Origin: Zygnema cylindricum
Taxonomy: Eukaryota > Streptophyta > Zygnematophyceae > Zygnematales > Zygnemataceae
DNA: 64,000 nucleotides
Reading direction: 5' to 3'
Assembly: GCA_037447655.1 (NCBI GenBank)
Contig: JBBHKE010002590.1
Span: forward strand, 81,914 to 145,913
Part shown: positions 33,888-43,341 of the stretch, piece after piece
How positions within the stretch are numbered: the stretch's first letter is position 1
Layout of the letters: every line of letters starts with the position of its first letter
Translations under genes and position numbers: made by a program
The notes under the pieces: model-generated
Seen by the model: the letters and a program-made list of their open reading frames with translations, nothing else
Databases searched by the model: none
What the model was told of the DNA's origin: nothing

Positions 33888-34160
33888 TCATAAACTCAAA
33901 GTAAGTTCAAGATTTGGTTCTTTCTCTTCCCCTCCTCCGCACTCTCCCAGAAACTTCCTATTTGCTGACGTAGATTTTCCTAAAAGCGACGTGTCATATT
34001 GTGATGCTGACGTCACTCCTGCTGATGTGGCCATCATGTCATGGCGTGGCAAATTCGAATCCGCTATTTTTTCTTTTTGCATGTTTTCTAAAGCCCTCTG
34101 GAAATCCACAAGCGACAAAGAAGAAGCAGAAGACAACATATGTATTGAATGTGATGCCAT
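33888..34160 (-). pseudogene. Reversed copy of the EAR-protein C-terminus
   Basis: A 90-codon frame on the minus strand whose last 80 or so residues align with the end of the EAR-motif exon at 29672-29938, including PNLELTLSL before the stop. A short block present in the other copy (TSPQ region) is missing. Similarity ends near 34146, so only the 3' end was duplicated. An ATG at 34160 exists, but I treat this as a gene fragment. It could also be a terminal exon of a gene cut by the gap at 34401. Confidence 0.55.
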
Positions 34161-34169
34161 AAAAGGCTG

Positions 34170-34640
34170 AAAAGATTAAAGTGTCAAAAGTATTTAGAAA
34201 AGCCAAAACAAGAAAGACACTAAGATAAATAAGACAGGGAAGAAAAGTAACGACAAACAAGGAACAACTGAGAGGTTTGTCGTTCAAGTGTCTTTGATTT
34301 AGATTAATATTCACGATGACACAAGAGAGTCTTATAGTAAGACGAGGTAAGGAGTAGCCGCAAAAAGGCTCTAAAAGGTACATCTAGCCTAGAGCGTAAC
34401 NNNNNNNNNNTGAAAATCCCCCAAACTCCTCAAAATCCCATGTAAGAGCACGCAAGAGTTTAGAATGTACCCTAAAACTCCTCAAACCCCCTAAAAGTAC
34501 TGAAATGTACGAAAATAGTACGCAAATGTACAAAAATGTACGGTTACATAGTCAGGTACGCATTTAATAACATTTTTTTAATCGTTAAATGCGTATCGTG
34601 CGTAGTATTCGCGCGTTCGTTTCGTGCGTATTATGCGCAC
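34170..34640. other. Intergenic with assembly gap
   Basis: No gene seen. Positions 34401-34410 are N. The sequence after the gap is low in complexity, with repeated CCTAAAA and GTACGAAAA-like words. Confidence 0.5.
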
Positions 34641-34644
34641 GGGA

Positions 34645-35660
34645 CAACTATGATTGTATGTGAACTTTCCACGTGTAGTAAAATTGACACGTTTAGTGTG
34701 TAGCTACACCGTGAATCGCTATTAGCGTTTAGAAATAGATAGCGTTATGAAACAAATAGCGTTATTAACGCTATTTGGGAATTTGGGGGTTTTGAAGGAA
34801 ATCATTTACTCTAATTTGTTGTTGAAAGGGTTTTTATTAATTCTATTTGAGAATTTGGGTAAAAAAAAGGGGTACCGCAATTAGAGTCATTGACTATAAT
34901 AGCGATTCACCGTGTAGTCTCCTCTTGCAATACAAAGGGAGGAGATTAGCCAGACACTAGATAAAGTGACCGCTTGCTTCGAAAACACATAATCGGACGG
35001 TCGACGTTGTCGCCCAAAAGTTTGGAGAATCTTTACGAATCTCCAGTTATCATGTTTTCATAAAAAAAGAAAAAAAAAGCAGTATAGCTTTGTATGGAAA
35101 TGCACATTTTCCAGTAATGAATCTCACTTTTCGCCTTATGGAGGTTCACCCTAACATTTTTTTTATGAGTTCCGATAAATGTTGATTCTCCCTTCCCTCC
35201 CATCTCCGGTACTACAGCTTTACGTGAATTCGTACAGCATACGGTACGACTTTTAGTAACCAACCCCACGTTTTCGGTAATGGAAGTCCACCCTAATACA
35301 TTTGGAGAATACAATTGTTGTAAACCTTTTCCATAGACAAAAAAAGGGGAATTGATCATGGGAATTGATCATCCCAGTGACTTGAATTTACTTTATTTTG
35401 GTTGCCCGCGGTCACATGCGCCAGCTTGTCAAAAACTGTACATTTTAAGTACACATTAGTACTCAATCACGTACCTTTGAGTTTAGAATTGACGGTCAAT
35501 CCGTCGAACAACTTTGACTTTCAAAATATTGTTATAGCCGGTTAAAAAATTGTCGCTCTTGCGAACGTCGACCGTCATAGTAACATCAGCGATTCACACT
35601 GCCGACCAAGGTTTACGGTAACAAAACTGCGGCAACCACATGTAAATAAAAGTGTTGCGC
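34645..35660. repeat. Dispersed repeat K/J with nested MITE
   Basis: 34645-35380 matches 51691-52250 (repeat K), and 35385-35660 matches 22990-23345 (repeat J). At 22.7-23.3 kb the two parts are also adjacent, so K and J are probably one unit. No coding potential and no clear termini. A MITE interrupts it at 34707-34914. Confidence 0.6.
34707..34914. mobile_element. TA-flanked MITE with an empty site in the window
   Basis: 208 bp with ends CACCGTGAATCGCTATTAGC and the reverse, flanked by TA at 34705-34706 and 34915-34916. The paralogous repeat at 51691-52250 lacks it and has a single TA at 51742-51743. That proves the insertion and its boundaries. The TA duplication points to a Tc1/mariner (Stowaway-like) MITE. 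Confidence 0.85.
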
Positions 35661-35923
35661 CCAGACAGCAGGCGCAGATATTGGCCGACCAAAATGTCGG
35701 TGGAGGCATAAATTTCTCCTACCCGGGCAACGGACGTAGAAGCGGGTTTCATATAAAAGTATAGAAAATTTAGTACGACGTGGTAGTTGTATAGCGTACT
35801 GCTCTGTCGCGTCTCGTGTATCGTGAAAGTTCAAAGTTGACATTACATTTTTGATTTTTCAAGTGTATCGAAAAATATTGTCAGAAATGCGATACAATAT
35901 GCAACTCTATCGATTGTCTTTAA

Positions 35924-36864
35924 TGGTACTTTCGCATGTGCTAAAGTTATAGTTATTTTCTGTCGTTTTCCTCCATAACTTAGAAAAAAACGAAAAAATC
36001 TGCACCCGAACCAAAAAAATGAAATTAACACCGTACAAGTTGCGTTACCATGTAACTTTAAATGTACTGCATTTTGTCGTCTAGCTCATTTCGACCCAAT
36101 TTCGCGTCCTTCCAGCTCATCTTCAAACTTAATATAAAATCACCTCGCAGGTGATTTTAAATAAAGTTCCATGAGGTAAACGAATAGGCAGATGTTGTCG
36201 CACGTGCCGAAAGTTTCTTACAATTTTTGAACGTGAAGTACCAAAATAGAAACCCACCGCACGTTTCCAACATGTGCGTGACTTTTTTCCGTGCGCTCTT
36301 TTCCGTACAGGGGTCGTGGAGCGGATTTCCACCAACGGCCGCCATTTCGCAAAAGCGAAGTGCGTGAAAGCGCCTCTCTCTCTCTCCCTCTCCCACTAAC
36401 GCGTCTATCTCACAATTATTGCAATGAAAGAAGGCAACAAAGGTATCAAATGAAAGATCTATAAAAAATATTTCTTTTGGCTGTCTTTTAGCTTATTTTG
36501 ATGGCAAGTAGAGTGAGAACGGACGAAAAAACAAAACCGGAAAACCATGGCGGAATGTTTTGGAATTTGTGACGTCGACGCTATCATAAGTACGCGTGAC
36601 GTCAAAATGTCACAAACCCTAAACATCTACAATGTCACAAGTAGCCAGGCGTCTACAACCGTCTCTATTTTGTAAACGTCATCAATTGTCGCGAGTTTTG
36701 TACACGTCTACAATCGTCACAAATTGCACCTATGTCTACATCCGTCACAATCTAAAGTTATGATTTCATTTTCTTTACATACGAATGCTCTAAAAGTTGT
36801 ACGGAGTATCTTCGCTAAAAAACAAAGTAACAAGACTAAGTTTCGGTTAAATGCGAAAGTACCC
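35924..36864. mobile_element. PIF/Harbinger-like element I2
   Basis: 941 bp, homologous to I1 at 27002 over its length, with ends (T)GGTACTTTCGCATG and ATGCGAAAGTACCC and TAA on both sides (35921-35923, 36865-36867). No transposase. Confidence 0.78.
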
Positions 36865-36867
36865 TAA

Positions 36868-38586
36868 TTGTACATTTGTGCTATATTTTTATTTTTTAAA
36901 TTTAAAGCTCTACTGTACTTTTTGATTTTGTTCGCAAGACGAGTTTTGGTACGAACAATACTACACCTCGAGTCGCTATTAGTGTTAATGTTTTTTTGCC
37001 ACTTAAAACAACTTTTTTCCGTACACAATTGTCAGATTGTGGATCTGACGGTGGCGATTGAAAGGTAACATACTCAGCTTCCGATTGGCGTCTCAAACTT
37101 AAAATAGGAAAAGTGTGTACAGTGAAGAGATGTTTTAAAAGGCGAATTTTTTTTTTAACGATTTTTTTTTTGTTTAACGATTGGGATGTTGACTGTAAAA
37201 GAGGCTATAAAAAATTATATGCGAGAGAGGAAAGGAAATTGGAGACCAAAAAAAGTTAATCCTATAAGTTCAAGAAGGCTTTGGAATAACCAAGGTCATC
37301 CAACCAAGCATCATTATAAACCTGGTCCAAAAAAAATACTAAGGAGATTCTTTTTTAGCCACGACGACTTCGCAACCTAAAAACTGACCTAAGTACATAA
37401 ATGTTAGGTTAGTGCTACTAATGTCGATATTTCGTTGTTGTCGCCGATGTAATTAAGACACTTCAAAAAAATACATATTGACTATCGACAAAACCTGCTC
37501 AATACTCATCACTACACCAAATTACCATACATTTGGCGAATTGTAAGGCTAAGTAAGTATAGAAAATATCATACAAATTTTAGTTCATTCCTCTTACAAT
37601 AAAAAAAAGAAAAGAAAAACAACAAAAAAATATACGTTTTTATGACGCAGATCATCCAAACATTTCGTAACACCTTACAAATGGATAAGCACCGACTTTA
37701 TTAAAAAGAGCGATGGTAAACCATCCGACTCCATGAGAACAAAAAAGGGCGACACTGCTAAAATTGAAAAAGTACAGGTAGAGGGAAGCAAACAAAAAGG
37801 ACAAGCAATGCAAAAGCAATAACCACACCAAAAAAAGACAAGTAAAACAACGACACCCAAAGAAGCAACAAACACCTATGAAAATACCCAATAGAGTGCA
37901 CAAACCAAAACGACCCAACCAAACCCCAACATGACTAAATACCTACAAAAACAACCAAACAAGAATTTGTTATTTTTTTTTCTTGGTGTTTTTTATCAGC
38001 AGTGAAGAATTAGCCGCAAGAATTTATCTGAGAAGAAATGAAAAAACTATGACAACAGATTTTGATACTCTGGAAAAAGTTTTCATGCACGAAATAAAAT
38101 ACTAGTCCTGCGATTAAGGATCACAGTTTTGTAATTATTAAAATTTAGATTTACAGCTCACTGTCATTTTAGCACCTCACAAAAACAAGATCATCTAAGT
38201 TTTTGCCTTATCGTAAATTGTTTACTTCTATTGGAATGTCATTTGGATGATTTGCCCTGTAAAGAGTGGTGGTAAATTAATGCTGCAAATGATTCGCAAT
38301 ACGAACTCATAGGATTTTACCGTTGTTGGAGTTCATAAAAAAAAAGCTTTGGTTTGTTAAATTTACCAACTAAAATTTAATCGTTGACCTAAGTTGTAAT
38401 TCATAAGGATAATTGATGCAGTTTGACATATAAAAGTAGTGTAGATCAACAGAGTTTAAGTGCCTACAAAGATTTTCATAAAATTCACACAAATAAAGTC
38501 AAACTATTTTCAAACTGAATCTGGAACACTGTTAATCTACATACTTCCAGACTGAGACAAAAACTGAAAAAAACTGGTTGAAATTG
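36868..38586. other. Intergenic, no confident gene
   Basis: A lone TA-type MITE end (CACCTCGAGTCG) is at about 36964. A 64-codon ORF at 37186-37380 is basic (KPGPKKILRR) but has no homology I recognise and no supporting copy. About 38270-38580 resembles 56930-57170 downstream of the LIFEGUARD gene. Confidence 0.4.
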
Positions 38587-38813
38587 TTGATTTCCGTGAA
38601 ATCCCGGATTCGGTATGTCCAATATTAGGGAAAAGTGAGCCGGCAAGGGCTCGAACCTGGGACCTCTGACTTGAACTGTCTGCGCACTAACCACTGTGTC
38701 ACCAGCTCGATGTAGAGCCTGGTGGGTCCGCACCTAGTCATTTTAAGCGGCTTCGAGTGTGACGTATCACATTCTATCCCGTATTGAACCGGCATTCACA
38801 TGCCAATCCAACA
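38587..38813 (-). repeat. tRNA-derived dispersed repeat, copy 2
   Basis: Same 225-bp unit as 33464-33687, same orientation. The cloverleaf is at 38637-38708, with acceptor GAGCTGG/CCGGCTC, anticodon loop AGTTCAA and T loop TTCGAGC. The ORF 38485-38733 is only its translation. Confidence 0.65.
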
Positions 38814-38881
38814 CAGGGGAGTGTTGTTTTTGAAAGCTTTAGTCCTCTCTAAATTATGTGAGAGGAAAACTTTAGGACTTA

Positions 38882-39830
38882 GGGGGTGTCCCCATGTAAT
38901 AGGTACTTTGATAAAGTATTTTGGACTGTAGTGAAGATTCTCCGTACTACTTTGAAGAGCGTCCCAATGTGCGAAAATGAAATCGAAACTTTGACAGGTG
39001 ACGGTTGTAGACGTAGGTACAAATTGTGACGATTAAAGGCGACTACGAAACTTCCGAAGATTGGTGACGCCAACAAAAATAGCGACAGTGGTAGAAGTCT
39101 AGATTTTTGTGAAATTGTAGACGTTTAGGGTTTGGTGACATTGTGACGTCACACTCTCTTGTGACAACGTCGACGTCACGGATTCAAGAACTTTCCGCCA
39201 TGGTTTTCTGAATTCGTTTTTTTTACTTTTCTCACTCGACCTGCCATTAAAAAAAAACCTAAAAATTGTCAGAATAAATATTTCTAAAATATATTTCATT
39301 TTATACCACTATTGTGGTGTCTCATTTTAAAAAGTGTGAGATAAGAGCGATGGTGTGAGAGGGAGAGGGGAGAGGCGACGACGACGCATAATTTTGCAAA
39401 GGACCCCATGAATGAAAGTGGAGGTCCAAGACCCATGCAAATTTTTTTCCGTACATGCGCTTGACGGGCACGGAGAAAAATAGCAAGGACTCTCCTTCGT
39501 CCTAAAATTTTACAAATCGTGTGGCTTGTGCGTGGTTCGTTTTTCAATCGCTGTTTGGGCGGTACTTGATCCAAAATCACCCCCTCGAGGTGATTTTGGA
39601 AGAAGTTTTTTTTTGGGCTAGATTCTCTTGCTCGGGGGTCGAAAAGGGGGAAACGCCAAAATGCATTCAAGTGACGACAAACACGCCGTACATTCAAAGT
39701 ATGAATTGACGTTCACTCTACTTTGGTAAAAATGATTTTTTCGTACGGCTAAAGTTTTTGTCAAAGTTCCCTGAATTTTAGGGCAAAAAGACAGAGAAAA
39801 GTAGATACTTTAAAACATGGGGACACCCCC
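38882..39830. mobile_element. PIF/Harbinger-like element G1
   Basis: 949 bp with ends GGGGGTGTCCCCATG and CATGGGGACACCCCC, flanked by TTA (38879-38881, 39831-39833). It holds a central palindrome AATCACCCCCTCGAGGTGATT. A near copy is at 41036. Its ORFs are short and not conserved with the second copy. Confidence 0.85.
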
Positions 39831-39833
39831 TTA

Positions 39834-40332
39834 GAAGCATTTTCAGAGTTGTTTCAAAATATGTATCAGAATTAGTGTACCTTTATAATTTGGACTGTAC
39901 GAAATTAAGGAGATCACATCGGACGACTCCTAAGTAAAAGGGAAGATTACGCAATGGAGTGCACTAACTATTTTGTAACATACCGTCCGATAGACAATAT
40001 AGGACCGACAAAGATTTACCACAATCCAAAAGTGGACCACGATGACGCGGGGAATCTCGTCACATACAAAGTTTCAACGTCTGTGGAAACGGAAGTTTGG
40101 CCCTACTCGCATTACGTCATTTGGCATTACGTCATTAGTGTGTACAGTTATAGTAGTATTGAGTGTTCGTAAACAAATAGGGCTTGTCCGCTTATACGGA
40201 ATAGTAGACGAATTGTCGGTTAAGATTCGCGTACATCAAGTACTTCTAGAGTACTGTTGTCTAGTATCGCCTAGTGTTTTGATTGGTCAAATAGGTAGAA
40301 GTAGAATTCATACGTATAAATTCTAGGACTTA
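39834..40332. other. Intergenic between two MITEs, no gene seen
   Basis: About 500 bp without a recognisable gene or repeat; ORFs 39954-40172 and 40042-40326 have no known domain. Confidence 0.4.
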
Positions 40333-41032
40333 GGGCGTGTCCCCATGTGTTCAAGTAAAGGTTTTTTTCCGTCATTTACACAGAAAATGGGACTTCCTAC
40401 TTGAAAATATTACGCCGTACGAAAAATGGGCAAAAACTCAAATACATTTTGCGTCATCTTAGAACTTGAAAGGTACGGCGATTTGGCAGTATTATCATCG
40501 CGACCCACTTCCAACTCATCTTCACACTTGCACTGAAATCAAATCGCGACCTGCTTTTAATCAAAATACTACCCTATTGACGAATAGGAAGCTGGGTTGC
40601 ACGCGTCAAAAGTTTTCATTTGTTTTTTTGCAGTTGGGAGAATACACGAAAAAAACTTTGTTTGTCCGTTTTCTTATGTTGTCCACTTGTGGGCGTCTAC
40701 AAATGTCATTTTGTAGACGTAGGCGATTGCTTATGTCGTTCACGTGTGGGCGTCAACAAATGACAGTTGGCGTCGACAATTGTCCTAGTATGTCAAGAGC
40801 TCTTTGCGGCGTACAAATGTCCGCAGTTTTTTCTGAGATCGTTGGCGTCTATTGGCGTCTATTGGCGTTTACAAGTGTCGCAAGTATTGGCGACGTGTAC
40901 AACTGCCACATATTCAAAATAATGAACGCGCAAGTAACGATTGACATAGGCACACTTTGAAAAGTACACCGTAAAATCAGCGCTAAATTCCAAAATAACG
41001 TTTCAAAATATCGGTTACATGGGGACACGCCC
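40333..41032. mobile_element. PIF/Harbinger-like element H1
   Basis: 700 bp with ends GGGCGTGTCCCCATGTG and CATGGGGACACGCCC, flanked by TTA (40330-40332, 41033-41035). The right half has many degenerate GGCGTCTACAAATGTC repeats. A close copy is H2 at 41985. Confidence 0.85.
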
Positions 41033-41035
41033 TTA

Positions 41036-41981
41036 GGGTACGTCCCCATGTAATAGGTACTTTGATAAAGTATTTTGGACTGTAGTGAAGATTCTCCGTA
41101 CTACTTTGAAGAGCGTCCCAATGTGCGAAAATAAAATCGGAACTTTGACATGTGACGGTTGTAGACGTAGGTACAACTTGTGACGATTAAAGCGACTACG
41201 AAACTTCCGACGATTGGTGACGCCAACAAAAATAGCGACAGTGGTAGACGTCTAGATTTTTATGAAATTGCAAATGTTTAGGGTTTGGTGACGTTGTGAC
41301 GTCACGCTCACTTGTGACAACGTCGACGTCACGAATTCAAGAACTTTCCGCCATGGTTTCCAGATTTCGCTTTTTCTACTTTCTCACTCGATTTGCCATT
41401 AAATAAAAACCTAAAATAATTAAAAAAAAATAGTTTTTGAAGATCTTTCATTTTATACCAATATTGCCGTGTCTCATTCTTAAAAGTGTGAGATAGAAGC
41501 GATAGTGTGAGAGGGAGAGAGGAGAGGCGACGACGGCGAAAATTATGCAAATGACCCATGAATGCAAGTGGAAGTCCGAGACCCCTGCAAATTATTTTCC
41601 GTATATAGCGCGTGACGTACACGGAGAAAAATAGCGAGGACTCTCCCTCGTCCAAAAAATTTACAAATCGTGTGACGCGTGCGTGGTACGCTTTTCATTC
41701 GCTGTTTGGGAGGTACTTGATCTAAAATCACCCCCTCGAGGTGATTTTGGATGAAGTTTTTTTTTGGGTTGGATTCTCTTGCTCGGGGGTTGAAAAGGGG
41801 AAAACGCCAAAATGCGTTCACATAACGACAAACAGGTCGTACATCCAAAGTATGAATTGACGTTCACTTTACTTTGGTAAAAATGAATTTCTCGTACGGC
41901 TAAAGTTTATTTCAAAGTTCCCTGAATTTTAGGGCAAAAAGACAAAGAAAAGTATGTACTTTAATACCTGGGGACGTACCC
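41036..41981. mobile_element. PIF/Harbinger-like element G2
   Basis: 946 bp, near copy of G1, with ends GGGTACGTCCCCATG and GGGGACGTACCC. Its left TTA (41033-41035) is also the right TTA of H1, and its right TTA (41982-41984) is the left TTA of H2. Confidence 0.85.
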
Positions 41982-41984
41982 TTA

Positions 41985-42692
41985 GGGCGTGTCCCCATGT
42001 GTTCAAGTAAGGGTTTTTTTCCGTCGTTTACACAGAAAATGGGACTTCCTACTTGAAAGTATTACGCCGTACGAAAAATGGGCAAAAACTCAAATACATT
42101 TTGCGTCATCTTGGAACTTGAAAGGTACGGCGATTTGGCAGTATTATCATAGCGACCCACTTCCAGCTCATCTTCACACTTGCACTGAAATCAAATCTCG
42201 ACCTGCTTTTAATCAAAATACTACCCTATTGACGAATAGGAAGCCGGGGTTGCACGCGTCAAAAGTTTTCATTTGTTTTTTTGCAGTTGGGAGAACTCAC
42301 GAAAAAAACTTTGTTTGTCCGTTTTCTTATGTTGTCCACTTGTGGGCGTCTACAAATGTCATTTTGTAGACGTAGGCGATTGCTTATGTCGTTCACGTGT
42401 GGGCGTCAACAAATGACAGTTGGCGTCGACAATTGTCCCAGTATGTCAGGAGCTCTTTGCGGCGTACAAATGTCCGCAATTTGTTTTGAGATCGTTGGCG
42501 TCTACAAATGTCAGCAGTTTGTTGGCGTCTACAGGTGTCGCAAGTATTGGCGACGTGTACAACTGCCACATATTCAAAATAATGAACGCGCAAGTAACGA
42601 TTGACATAGGCACACTTTGAAAAGTACACCGTAAAATCAGCGCTAAATTCCAAAATAACGTTTCAAAATATCGGTTACATGGGGACACGCCC
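41985..42692. mobile_element. PIF/Harbinger-like element H2
   Basis: 708 bp, near copy of H1 with the same ends, followed by TTA at 42693-42695. Compared with H1 it has a different arrangement of the subterminal GGCGTCTACAAATGTC repeats near 42495-42540. Confidence 0.85.
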
Positions 42693-42695
42693 TTA

Positions 42696-43019
42696 GTGTT
42701 TTTAAAATATTCCTTGTACAAGGTTTCAGAGGGCACGTTTGTGCATTTTAAGATATAATCCGTGGGCTATATCTCTTGGTTTAATTGAGCGTTTTGCTTG
42801 AAACTTTGTGAGTTGTCAGCACACGCGGTAAACTGCACGCTGGTGTGGTTTGAGGGCCATTTGGGCATATTGAGTGCTTTATGCACTGGGCCGAAGTTGG
42901 TGTTTTGAGTGCTTCCCCTTTTGGTTCTGTGATGGCTTGTGATTTAGTGGCTGTTGGCTGTTGGTGCTGCTCCAGTTCTCACAGAATAACAGAAATATAT
43001 CCTGTTCCACTTGCAACAA
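42696..43019. other. Intergenic downstream of receptor kinase 1
   Basis: Unassigned sequence with repeated TTGGCTGTTGG-like words. It is not shared with the second receptor kinase locus, whose homology starts at about 43020. Confidence 0.4.
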
Positions 43020-43341
43020 AGTCGAGGATTTTCCTATAATCCCAATTATTTATCTTTCACCTTTGCTCAATAGAGTCACACGGCATTTATGAGAAAATAG
43101 TAAAAACTACTTGAATTTGCTTTTGATTTTGAATTGGGGAAATAACTTAATATACATCCTACAACTGTAAATAGAACATATATGTACCTAACAAGGGAGA
43201 GTATAAAATAGACATAAAACCACACTGCACATTCTCCTTTATAAGTCATTCCATATTTTTTACCCTGTTTCTCGAGTATACCATATAATTCCGATTTTCT
43301 GTTCTATTTGGATACAAAAATTTCAATGAAGACAGAAGAAC

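Larger units (their letters stand above)
29672..34146. repeat. Large imperfect inverted repeat, arms about 1.9 kb
   Basis: 29672-31612 and 32325-34146 are reverse-complement copies. Matching blocks in order are: the EAR-protein C-terminus, a (CCCTCT)n tract, TCCTAGTTGAGTTTTTT (30660 and 33398), the AAAAGACAAAA-rich block, TTTTGAGAAAGGAA (31277 and 32798), and GATGTGGAATTCATTCAAAT (32381, reversed) against 31555. The spacer 31613-32324 holds minisatellites. The right arm carries a tRNA-derived insertion (33464-33687) that the left arm lacks, and the left arm has a much longer (CCCTCT)n. Confidence 0.85.

Noticed and set aside
37186-37380. 64-codon basic ORF
   Set aside because: No recognised homology, no paralogue in the window and no splice or promoter context.
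38485-38733. Minus-strand ORF over the second tRNA-derived repeat
   Set aside because: It translates the tRNA-like sequence, which explains its conservation.
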